Of a stretch of 64,000 bases of DNA, positions 1 through 9,248 are shown piece after piece. The translations under genes were made by a program, and so were the position numbers. The notes under the pieces were generated by a model. That model ran no database searches. It had not been told where the DNA came from and was given only the letters and a program-made list of their open reading frames with translations. How positions within the stretch are numbered: position 1 is the first letter of the stretch; the number at the start of each line of letters is the position of its first letter. Source of the stretch: Coenobita brevimanus (lineage: Eukaryota > Arthropoda > Malacostraca > Decapoda > Coenobitidae); contig CM064670.1 in the NCBI GenBank assembly GCA_032717465.1, positions 14,538,431 through 14,602,430 of the forward strand. Direction: 5' to 3'.

Positions 1-727
1 CCTTGCCAGACTTAAGGGAGCTCAACTTACTCTTAAGTTGGAAAAGTGCAGTTTTTTCAAAGATGAAGTGTCTTACCTAGGACACATAATTTCTGCAGAA
101 GGATTGCGGCCCCAGCCGGATAAAGTCTGAGCCACAAGAGAAACTGCCGTTCCTAAGACACTGAAGGAACTCCAATCTTTCTTAGGGCTAGTTAATTATT
201 ACCGTAGATTCATAAGTGATTATGCTAAGATTGCTCTGCCTCTCACAAAGCTGACTCGTGGAAAGAAGGAAGTAAAAAACAGTAAACAAAAAATCAAGTG
301 GAATGATGAGGCGGATCAAGCTTTTAGAAGTCTGAAAAGTAAGCTTACTGACGACATCGTACTCAAGTTTCCCTCTTTTGATAAACCATTCTATCTGACA
401 ACTGATGCGAGTGGTACTGCGATAGGTGGGGTATTACAACAGAAAGATGAGGATGGACACCTTAGATCGCTGACATATTTTAGTAGAGCACTAAATAAAC
501 CTGAGCTTAATTATGCCACTATCGAGCAAGAAGCCTTATGTATTGTGTATGGATTGCGGATAAATTGGCCTCTTGTCTTGGGATACAAAGTGATGGTGCA
601 GACAGATCACCGACCCCTCACGTCGCTCTTTAATGTGAAGAAGCCTTCCGGCAGGATAGCTGGATGGCACATACAGGTTGCTGAATACAACTTAGAGGTA
701 TCCTACCTGCCAGGACACCAGAAATGA
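1..727 (+). pseudogene. pol: pol: RT thumb/connection and RNase H
   Basis: Reading from base 2, the frame enters after the RT active site, with YLGHIIS and FLGLVNYYRRFI, the usual RT end of Ty3/gypsy elements. RNase H follows with its acidic residues visible: TDAS near 398, the Glu in IEQEAL near 525, and TDHRPL near 600. It ends with YLPGHQ near 705. Two in-frame TGA codons break it, at 128-130 and 725-727; both could be CGA-to-TGA changes. The RNase H block itself has no stop. The recognition is firm; the upstream half is outside the window. Confidence 0.9.
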
Positions 728-1798
728 GTGGCTGATGCCTTGTCATGTCTTCGCAGAGAGCAAGATGAAGATACAGAACTTACAGCTGTTACGAGGGGCG
801 TGACCAATACCGACACCGTTAGCTGGAATCTTGACGAACTGCGGAAGCAGCAAGATGCGCATCCGGTTCGGGGATCACTGAAGCGGTATCTTCGCGGAGA
901 AGTCCCTCAGGCCCCCAAACTGACTGCCCCAGTGGAACAGTTCTCTCTCCACCAGGATGGTCTGTTGTATAGGACCGAGTCTCGTGCATACAAAGACAAT
1001 GATGTACTGCAAGTGGTTGTACCTGAACAAAGTGTGCCAGCAGCACTACACATAGCCCATCATTTGCCACTGTCAGGACATGGTGGGGCCAAGGTAACTA
1101 TTTCGCGTGCCAAAAGATTTGCATATTGGCCAACTATGGTCAAGGATATCACTAACTTGAGTCGGCACTGCACACAGTGCATTACCTCTAAGAGGTCGGG
1201 GGATGCCCTGGCTCCACTTATGAGGTACCCAGATGTGCCGGCGCCATGGTATCGGGTCCATATGGATATTATAGAACTGTTAAATATGTCTGAGGCTGGA
1301 CATAAATACTGTCTTACGGTAATGGATACACTAACCAGATTTCTTGTTGCTGAGCCACTGAGAACAAAGACGGCAGAAGAGGTAGCTCGTGTGTTTGTGG
1401 AACGAGTTGTTTGCTTTCACGGAACTCCTCAACAATTGGTCACAGACCAAGGAACTGAATTCGTGAATGCTACCTTGCGAGGCATTGTGGAAATATTGAA
1501 GCTGAAGCATGTCACTACAACCCTGCATCACCCTTCTGCAAATGGACTAGTAGAACGAGTGAACGCAACTGTCATTAAAATCTTGCGTACGATGATCGAA
1601 AGTAATGCAAACCATTGGCACCGGATGATACATTTGGCATGCATGGCTTACAATTCAGGGTATAACAGGTCGATCAGGGACTCGCCCTATTTCCTGTTGT
1701 ACCTGAGGGACCCACAGGTACCCTATGAGACAATACACGAGACTCAACCTCATTACAATGTAGATTATGCGAAACATGCTAGCAGCCATGGCCACTAA
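728..1798 (+). pseudogene. pol: pol: integrase zinc-binding and catalytic core
   Basis: Open for 356 codons directly after the TGA at 725-727, in the same frame. VADALS at the start is the usual RNase H-integrase junction. An HHCC zinc finger follows (HIAHH, then CTQC near residues 150-153). The DDE core is complete: D in VHMDII, D in VTDQGTEF, E in NGLVERVN. The frame ends early at TAA 1796-1798 because of a frameshift near 1785; the continuation is in the next frame. Integration would insert the element's DNA into the host chromosome. The catalytic triad is intact although the polyprotein is broken. Confidence 0.9.
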
Positions 1799-2570
1799 AG
1801 TATTTCAAAGATGTCAATTGTACTTGGACCGGGCTGGTACCGAGCATGAGAATTATAGGGCTTAAAAGGCTGTAGTGAAACCGATCAAGGTAGGAGACAG
1901 AGTGTATGTAAGTACGATTCCTAAACGGGGAGTTGCTAGGAAGTTACAGCCTCTCTACATGGGACCATACAGAGTCACGGAGTATGTTAGTGATGTTGTA
2001 ATTAAAGTACGGCGTGTGAAGGATGGAGCTGTCCCCACCCTTCATGTTGATCGTGTGCGAGTAGTCCCTGAATCTTGCCTCACCACTAAGGATAATAAGA
2101 ATGTACGTCAGGCATACCCAGTACATGAAACAGATGATGATGATGATGGTCATGGTGAGGACGGCTCAGATGATTTTACAGCCATTCTGGTATCTAGCTG
2201 CGGTGCAAGACAATCATCCAACATGCCAGTAAATCAAAGTTCTATGGGTGGTACCAACCTAGTTCAGCAGAGTGGGAATGAAAATGGTAATGAAAGTAGA
2301 AATGAAAGCGAATGTGAGGGTAGAAGCGAAGATGAGAGCGAGGACAGAGGTAAGACAGAAAACAGAGGGAGCAGTCATGAGGAGAGTGGAGACAAGGAGT
2401 CCCCGAGTAAAATGGTCGGCCCGGCGCTAGATCGTTTCTCCCCAGCTAGCAGCCTCAGCCCTGCGTCAGCCCCCAAATACAGCCTAAGATCACACACAAC
2501 AGTAGAAGACTTACCTCTAGTTATGGACAGACCAACAGAACACACTGACAGGAAGACAAGTAGAGAATAA
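1786..2570 (+). pseudogene. pol: pol C-terminus with GPY/F module and acidic tail
   Basis: Continues pol in a different frame from the integrase core. VFQRCQLYLD is followed by a TAA at 1863-1865, then an open frame from about 1875. KVGDRVYV and LYMGPYRV match the GPY/F module that ends many Ty3/gypsy integrases. The following 150 residues are acidic and rich in S, E, N and G with repeated ESRNES-like text. No domain is recognised in this tail. Defects: one frameshift near 1785 and one stop. Confidence 0.8.
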
Positions 2571-2596
2571 GTTATACTAGTCATGTTATTTTATTT

Positions 2597-4353
2597 TTGT
2601 TCCAGGTTATGCTGCTTGCAGTCGTTGTGTCAGGAAAGACTAGGCACATTGACCCCCATGTTGAAAAACCTGCTCCAACAGGCCTCACCTATTCTCCAGT
2701 CTCCAAACTTATTTCAACAGGAAATCACTATGTTGTCCCTGTCTTGTTAATACAAGATGAGTTATACCGACCACTTACTGAGGCACAGGATCTGGTTGAC
2801 TCTGTCCAGTGGAACATAGATCACATGGACAACTCATCCACCCTTGTGTCGTCATTAAGAGACTTTGATTTCATTTCAACGTGTTTAAAATTAGATTTGA
2901 CTTAAAGAATTCTGTTAATTACTTGTTGTGGGAGAAACCACTGTCAGGTCGTGGAACTAGAGGCGCAATTGATCTTGTCGGCAATGTTGCTAATGCTTTA
3001 TTTGGGACTGCTACCCAGAAGCAGGTGGACGAAATTCACACTAGACTGGGTCAGATTGTACAGATGTCCAAGAATGAGCGTCGAGTGTTAAATGTTCACT
3101 CACAAATACTAAATACGACTACTGTATATGAGACATGTCACACATGCATGCTGCAATTACTAAATTGCAGCGGGCAACTAATATTTCACATGCGGTAATT
3201 AGGCTCTTCTCCATACAAACCCTGGAGTTAGAGGGCGAAGCTCGCACATTTGAAGCTTTTCTTAATCTTCAGTTAGCTTTGTCAGATATCACTGCTGATC
3301 ATGTAAGGATTTAAGTTAGGCCTTCTGAATATGATGTAAGCTCGTTTGAGAGCGGAGATCGTGCCAAATACATTATTGCTGGAACTTTTAAATAATATTT
3401 CTTTAATAAGACCAGGACTGCTTTTCCCTGCTCAACCCGAATACCTTGTGTTATACAGGGATCTCGTTAAGGTAGTGCCTTGCAAGACTCCCCCTTCAGT
3501 GTGCTTCTACTTACTAATTCCGGTTCAGGGTGACCCGGCAGACACTTTTGATGTCTTCCGGATCACTTCCTTGCCTTATAAGTCCCTGACACAGATGTCT
3601 ATGTACAAAACTGTCCCCTCTGCCAAATTCATTGCGCTGAGTGAAAATCGCTTACATCATATGCTTATGGACGATTTCACTCAGTGTCGCACTCATCAGC
3701 AGTTGCTGGTGTATGAACCGCAGAGTCCAGTGTTGAGGTCAAGTACTGTACTAGCACATGTGAGAGTACTACATTCCTCAACAAGGACTTTGTGCCTCAG
3801 CTCTGCAGGAAAAGGATCATTAAAAACTTTGTTCCTGTGTTTAAGAATAATGATAAGTGGTGTTTTTCAACAAATAAGCCTATGCAATTTACTCTTAACT
3901 GTGCTATTAATGAGATAAGTAAGACCATTCAGATTATTAAAGGTATAGGACATTTGGTCCTGGGTGACGGTTGCAGTGCTCACAGTGAAACACTCACACT
4001 TCAAGTTTATGCCACCCTCACCAAGGATACTAAACTGTCTCTACATCCCCACACACTGCATTTCAATATGTCTCTCTCTCATGTTGAACTAGATGCCATA
4101 CTAGCAATCCCTGAGATTTTTCCCCAGAATAACTCCTTCACACCTGTGTACCTAGACGAGATGTTACACTTCCAATCTAAACTCCTTCTTCTCAAAACCC
4201 CAATCCAAACCAGCCCAGCCAGTTGCCCTAGCAATTTATGTTTATTCTCTGTCAGGTGTTATTGCTATGTTCCTTGCTTCTTATCTAGGGTATAAGTGTT
4301 GGATTAACAGACGCTGCTGTTGCTGCATTGGACCGTCATTCGAGCGTTCCTGA
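2597..4353 (+). pseudogene. env: env-like gene, decayed
   Basis: It follows pol by 26 bases, where gypsy-type elements carry env. It starts with a hydrophobic stretch. Near 2960-3030 an RGTR possible cleavage site is followed by a Gly/Ala-rich segment ending LFGTAT, the pattern of the fusion region in errantivirus Env and baculovirus F proteins. A membrane-spanning stretch with a Cys-rich tail lies near 4216-4350, in yet another frame. The reading frame is broken near 2890, 3200-3345, 3790 and 4200, and a stop lies near 3313. The family call rests on position and the LFGT motif. The copy cannot encode a whole protein. Confidence 0.75.
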
Positions 4354-4438
4354 ACTTGGATCGACCTCTCATTCTTCTCGCCACCCGGGGTGCATACCCC
4401 GGGAACTTCCCTGAAGTCCCTATGGAGTATATGGCGGG

Positions 4439-4454
4439 AACAAGGGGGTAGGGA
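4439..4454 (+). other. Polypurine tract before the 3' LTR
   Basis: The 16-base run AACAAGGGGGTAGGGA is purine-only except for one C and one T. It sits directly before TGTCGGG, the probable LTR start. In this family it would prime plus-strand DNA synthesis. The position is inferred because no 5' LTR is in the window for comparison. Confidence 0.55.
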
Positions 4455-5910
4455 TGTCGGGCTTGCAACGATCATGTACTTCCCGCCCACCCAAATACCG
4501 CTGCTCCTGACTCATCTCCATCTCTTACTAACACGGCCCCTTCAGACCGAGGCCTGGGTCGAGTGGGAGTAGACAGGGAGAGGAGGCAGGCGGAGAAAGG
4601 AGAAGTGAAGAAGAAGATGGATGTGGGCCAGACACATATGGAGCGGGGAACGATAGGACAATGGATTGCAAATGTCAGAAGTTCCTGAAAGCAGTGTATA
4701 AAACACTCTGACATAAGCATGGTGCTGAGGTTTTGGCATGTGCCCAGCAGGAGTGGAAAAGAGCACAGGGAACTGGGAGACAGCGAGGGCTGGAGAGAAC
4801 TGCAGAGGAAAGGGAAGATGAAATACAAGAATAAATGAAGTGAATAACGGAGTGATGGGAGAAGGAGGGTGAATATGTAAGGAGGGTGACTATGTAAGAG
4901 GCAAAAAACACCCAGGATGCACATTAATAATAGCTCTTGAGGGGCCAGGGTGTAGAGGCTAATGTACTCGGAGTGCCCTGGGGGTCCCGGGGGTGGTTGT
5001 CATCTGTGAAATCTCCACCCATAATGGTGTGCCAGTGAGTGAGAACAAAGGGTGTATACTGGGATGGAGTATGGTGTATTAGTGACTCAATATCCGTATG
5101 GAGGTGTATATAAGCACGCTCATGAAAGAGTTGAGGCTAGAGAAGGTTTGGCAGTCAGACAGAATTGTCTTGCGTCCAGCTGGGACAGACGGGCAGAACA
5201 GACACGACCATAGGCTTCGCGGTACTGGTGGGTAGAAGTAGTTGAAGAATAGTCTTGCAGGAGAGTAACACAAGGTGAATAAGTGCAGTTAGAGTAAAGT
5301 AAAGTACCGGCAGTCTCTACTCGGAAAAAACAGCAATATTATTTGATGCATATGTTCCAGGTTGTGGCGAATATTAATAAAGTAGTAGAATTAACTTAGA
5401 GTAAGACTTATAACATTTAAGTGGACCTTTATCACTCACAGATGGTTGTCTAGTCTCTTGAATAAATAGACTGAAGTCATATATGGCTATCAAGTTAAGT
5501 ACTTAGTTGCTGTCAAGTCATAAATAAGTGATTGAGACTTCCCTTGTGTCGAGATGAGACTCAGGATATTAAGTTAATGTTATAGCTGTGTAACTTGTTT
5601 CTGAAGTAGTGTAAATACTCTGTAACAGATTGTTAATATTAAAGTAAAAACTGTTTCTGTGTTTTGTAACCTTAGTGTGGAACTGTTAATTTTTGGAAAA
5701 CCGGGAGGGAGTCTGGGGAAGAAAGGGGTATTTAATATCTTGTTGTCCTAACCTATGAGGTTGTAGGGGCCCCTTCTGGGCTTGTCTCCACACTCTCCGC
5801 TGCTACTGTCACACGCTACCAACTACTCATTAGTGCCAGCCGTTAAACATACTTGGCGAGACTGAGTGCGAAGCATACCAAGGGTTATATAGAGAGCGTA
5901 GGATACAACA
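4455..5910 (+). repeat. 3' LTR of the gypsy-like element
   Basis: About 1.46 kb. It begins TGTCGGG after the purine tract and ends TACAACA, giving the TGT...ACA ends of LTRs. The right edge is supported by the second copy (62158-63908), where similarity stops at the same CAACA. The left 259 bases are missing from that copy, so the left edge rests on the purine tract and TG alone. It contains TATATAAG at 5107-5114 and AATAAA motifs near 5375 and 5461. Confidence 0.75.
5107..5114 (+). promoter_or_regulatory. TATA box in the LTR
   Basis: TATATAAG lies about 650 bases into the LTR. In the second LTR copy the matching site reads GTATGTAAG (near 62565) and would be weaker. Transcription from here would run toward NELFB, antisense to it. 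Confidence 0.45.
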
Positions 5911-6655
5911 TACACACACAAAATCATTATCTTGCAGTCTACCTCAAATAACACATTTCTCATGCACCACCTACCACAAACACTGCACAATATAGTAACC
6001 TACCACACCCTTGTGGCAAACTGCACATGGCCACATTCCCTCTGCTCTGACAGTGTCACCACCAGCCCTAGATTTGGTCACTTGTTTTGTCTGCATTTAT
6101 TATCAAACTCTTGGGCCCTAGTCCATCTCTTCATTTCCTATATCTTTCCTCCATCTCCCTTTCGTTCTCTGCAGTCAACACCAAGTAATCAGCATACAAC
6201 ATCTCAGATGAGAGTCCATTTCTGAAGTCATGTGAGAGAGCTTCAAGTACCATGACAAACAACAAGGAGCTCAAGACTGACCCCTGATGCATGCCAACAT
6301 TCACAGAAAACTCATCACTCAAATCTCCATTCACTCTCACCTGGGAGTGAACACCTGCATACACAGCCATTTCCACTTTAACCAGCCACTCCTCTATCCT
6401 AAGTTTTTTCATTGTCCACTTCAACACCTTCCTAGGGATTCTGTCAATGGCCTTCTTCAAATCAACAAAAACAAAGTACAGATCCCTTTCCATTCCTATT
6501 TATTTTCCTGAACCAGTTCAACAATGAATAAGGCATCAGTGGTTCCTTTGCCTAGCATAAACCCAAACTTCACCTCATCAACATTCACTCTTTCTCTAAT
6601 CATATCTTTGAGAACTCTCTCCATTACCTTCATTATCTGGTCCAAAAGTTTTAAT
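5911..6655 (-). pseudogene. RTE-B LINE relic (RT and Cys-rich C-terminus)
   Basis: Read from 6655 downward: an RT segment with VMERVL, FVDLKKA, a VGMHQGSVLS block and the catalytic-type YADYLVL, then a Cys/His-rich end near 5940-6060 that resembles the zinc-knuckle tail of this LINE group. YADY replaces YADD. The same family recurs at 15034-15300, 57960-58815 and 60855-62157. The element is cut off exactly where the LTR ends at 5910. Stops and frameshifts are present. Confidence 0.8.
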
Positions 6656-6689
6656 CATCATCATTATCTGGACCTCCTTTCCCACCCTG

Positions 6690-7046
6690 TGAGGAGTAGC
6701 AATGTCCAGACAGCCCAAATTTGCCCAATCCAATGAGCCACGCTACCATTCACTCATCATTCAAGCCCCCGGAATCCTGACTCTATCTGATGTGCCAAAA
6801 ACATTCACCAGAAGAGGCTGGATGACTCCGTCGCTGACTCTTGTCCAGGATGCAACAAAGCACCCCATACTAGTAAGTACATTACAGAAGATTGCATTGC
6901 ACATAACTGCCTGTGCCAACAACACAACATACACTCCTTGAGAGCTCTGGGAAAGCCTGGTCTCGGTCATGGCCTTCCTTAGGGACTCGGGGCTGTTTGG
7001 CCAGACTGTCTGGGGAACAACTACTACTTACTACTACTACTACTAC
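6690..7046 (+). pseudogene. C-terminal relic of a jockey/R1-type LINE
   Basis: A short stretch with CPGC, then HTSKYI, C and H residues, then ALWESLVSVMAFLRD near 6940-6985. This order (Cys-rich knuckle, then LW..P..V..FL.D) is the usual end of jockey/R1-type LINE proteins. It changes frame at least once and ends in a TAC-rich run at 7019-7046, possibly the element's tail. The assignment is tentative because only about 70 residues are left. Confidence 0.4.
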
Positions 7047-7217
7047 AGGCTGAAGTTGTCCTCATCTTCCAATCTACCATCCTTCTTTTCAGGGATAGGT
7101 AGAGTGTTATGGAGGTTTGTATTACCAGGCACAGGAGTCACTCAGTTATACCAGAGCCACAAAGTAAAGGCATCCCTCTCAAGCACCTGGGAATTGCTGT
7201 TCAACAAAATAACTGAC

Positions 7218-7380
7218 CCTGGGCATGGCTTCGTTGTTCATAAGGTGCTGGAGGAGGCGGATCACTGAGTTGGCCAGGAAGTTGATGGCATAAGGGTCAC
7301 ACAGGATCATGGACAGGTCACCCAGCACCTGTTCCTGACCCCGCCGGATGCTATCCAAGAACCCTTGCAGCTCACGGGAT
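7218..7380 (-). CDS. NELFB: NELFB exon (RELQGF...AMPR), last exon in the window
   Basis: 163 bases. The acceptor TTACAG lies just above 7380 and the donor GTCAGT just below 7218. The first base completes the Arg codon split with the exon at 20914-21170; 54 codons follow, ending in phase 0. The peptide contains GQEQVLGDLSMILCDP and AINFLANSVI, which I recognise as NELF-B. NELF-B is a subunit of the nuclear NELF complex that holds RNA polymerase II paused near promoters. There is no stop or frameshift. The next exon should lie at lower coordinates, but 1-7217 is all retroelement or unrecognised, so it is beyond the window. Confidence 0.93.
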
Positions 7381-7439
7381 CTGTAATATACAAGGTGGGG
7401 TTCAAGTTTTCTTTGCTTATATTTCAAAACTCTCCTAAT

Positions 7440-7645
7440 CTTGACCTATTTATCTATCTTCAGCCAGACCTTAATCACACAAGGGGTGGCCACAAACAAG
7501 TCGCCTCCACATCACCTTGTCCTCTGCCATATGCTTGCCTCCCTCCAGCTCACACCCACCTTCTCTCATATACTGTACCCCTCCATCTCTTCCTTGGTCT
7601 CCCCCTCCCCCTATTCTCCTCCATTTCATTCATATAATCTCTCCT
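7440..7645 (-). pseudogene. RTE-A LINE, old 3' end relic
   Basis: On the minus strand RGRGRPRKRWRG followed by GQGDVEATCLWPPL matches, with decay and frame change, the RTE-A C-terminus (GRGRPRMRW and the end WRRFVCGHP). A TTTATCTATCTTC run at 7448 corresponds to the (TCTA)n tail. It lies in the NELFB intron, about 60 bases upstream of the exon at 7218-7380. Confidence 0.6.
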
Positions 7646-8039
7646 ATAGTCACGGCAAACAACTCTGAGGTTGTCATTATCGTACCCTGGCAACCTACCT
7701 GTCAACAGTTCGTCCGATTTCACATCATTATACATGAATCACATTACACCAATACCTCAATATCCAGTAGTGTTGTGTACCAGTGGTAGTGTTTGGTCAA
7801 TGAGTATGTCAAATATCGAAGCAATTTTCCCCATAAGATACTGAAAATCCAGAGATGTGCTCAAGGCCGAAACCCAAAATCTAATACAGTATACCTTACT
7901 CAGTGAATAGATACTGACACAGAAACACCATAGGTAATGTTATTATCCAATAAACAATGCTACTGTTAAAAAATGAGACATCAAACTTCACATGTAGGAA
8001 GGTAAGGTGGGTGGGACATGCAGTGTGAGATGCTTCTGG
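7646..8039. other. Intronic stretch without recognised content
   Basis: NELFB intron sequence of mixed composition. I see no open frame with family resemblance, no terminal repeats and no microsatellite. Confidence 0.5.
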
Positions 8040-8362
8040 GCAAAAGACAGGCAGGTAGTTGGCAGCACCCCAAGCAGGGGTGGGGGTGGGAGGGGGGATG
8101 GGAAGTGAGACAAACAAGGGTGGGAGAGGGTAAGGGGACTGGAGGGTGACAAGCTGGAGTGGGGGAGGGTGGGGGGATGGGGAGGGAGTCAACCAGGGGT
8201 GGAAACAGAGAGGGAGACAAGAAAGCCAAACTGCCCTACTACCCCCCCCACACCCAGTCTTATTCACTCACTCTCAGTCACTGTCACTGACTCACTCTCC
8301 CACTCACTTCCTCACTGACTCACTCTCTCACTCATTTTCACTGACTCACTCTCACTCACACA

Positions 8363-8429
<67 letters not shown>

Positions 8430-8590
8430 AGGAGACAAGCTGGGGTGCGGGAGGGTTGGGGACGGGGAGTTAGACAACCATGGGTGGGGGACGCAGGGGA
8501 ATGGAGAGACACGCCTGGCAGTGCTGAGTGTGGTGGGGGATGGAGGAGGGATGGGGGGGAGGAGACAGGGGACGGAGGGAGGACATGGAC
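8040..8590 (+). repeat. Diverged G-rich minisatellite in two blocks
   Basis: Blocks 8040-8230 and 8433-8590 repeat text such as ACAAGCTGG, GGGAGGGTGGGGG and GACAACCA in the same order, so they look like copies of one unit split by the CT/CA microsatellite. The plus strand is dense in runs of three or more G; 8161-8186 alone has five. Open frames on both strands here are by-products of composition. Confidence 0.65.
8255..8428. repeat. CACT/CT/CA compound microsatellite
   Basis: Degenerate TCACTGACTCACTC repeats run to about 8368, then pure (CT)n, then pure (CA)n to 8428. It lies inside the G-rich minisatellite. Confidence 0.9.
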
Positions 8591-8672
8591 AGCCGTGTGC
8601 ACCACCACATCCCATTCAGACACGCTTCTTTCAAACCTAAGGAGGGGCGGAGTATTGGGACTAGCGAATCTA

Positions 8673-9024
8673 TTTTTTTTTTTTTTTTTTTTTTTAATGT
8701 GTCCGACTCTGGGCATAGGCTTCACAGCCTGCTATCAAGGTCCAGCAGTCCTCCTACATACCATACACCTCTACATGTCACCACTTCGGCGCTAACACCC
8801 ACCGTCCATATTGAATACATGCTAGGGCTGTCTCATACAGGACTGGTGTATTGGTATTAGCAGGGGTATTTTTACAACATGTCGGTAGGTCTTCTGGTAG
8901 ATCAGTAAAGCCTGATTTAATGAAATTCAAATCCTTAAACTGTTCCCTGCCCCAGCCGGGATTCGAACCTGGGTCCGTCAGGACTGCACGCCACCTCTCT
9001 ACCGACTGAGCCACCGCCTCCCCC
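8673..9024 (-). mobile_element. SINE-t2: tRNA-derived SINE with poly(A) tail
   Basis: Read from 9024 downward it starts with a tRNA-like head: TGGCTCAGTCGG (A box) and GGTTCGAATCC (B box), spaced as in a tRNA. A unique body of about 250 bases follows and ends in a 23-base poly(A) (T run at 8673-8695). A 5'-truncated second copy lies at 28133-28312. The two boxes are the internal polymerase III promoter of such elements. I see no clear target duplication. It is not a working tRNA gene because the 3' side does not fold back to the 5' end. Confidence 0.8.
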
Positions 9025-9248
9025 AGTTTGGATTGTGGGAATGCTCCCCCATTTCTTTTGTTCGGTCTAGTGAATTGTCAGTTTTTAATCTGTCTGAAAT
9101 CTGGCTATGGGAGTAGACCGTCGCATGAGTCGCATGAGTCGAGCAGGGCAATACTCCCGGGGTGGATGGATAGCTGATGACAAGGAGAGCTGGAGCTCGT
9201 GTTTCATCAGCCCTCAGGACTAGTTCCTGACCATCTCCCTTTCCTGTA

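Larger units (their letters stand above)
1..5910 (+). mobile_element. Ty3/gypsy (errantivirus-like) LTR retrotransposon, 5' part off the window
   Basis: The order is reverse transcriptase end, RNase H, integrase, GPY/F-type pol C-terminus, env-like gene, purine tract and 3' LTR, all on the plus strand. This order, with an env-like gene after integrase, is that of gypsy-type errantiviruses. The 5' LTR, gag, protease and the RT catalytic core lie left of position 1. The coding part carries stops at 128-130, 725-727 and 1863-1865 and several frameshifts, so this copy is dead. It is antisense to NELFB, and its LTR ends 1.3 kb from an NELFB exon. A second, damaged LTR of the family lies at 62158-63908. 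Confidence 0.9.

Noticed and set aside
4472..4924. 150-codon minus-strand open frame
   Set aside because: It lies wholly inside the LTR, is hydrophobic low-complexity text, and is not kept in the second LTR copy.
8146..8860. Overlapping open frames of 75-164 codons on both strands
   Set aside because: They are made of microsatellite, G-rich minisatellite and SINE sequence and have no family resemblance.
8950..9024. tRNA gene
   Set aside because: A and B boxes are good but the acceptor stem does not close and the sequence continues into a SINE body with poly(A).
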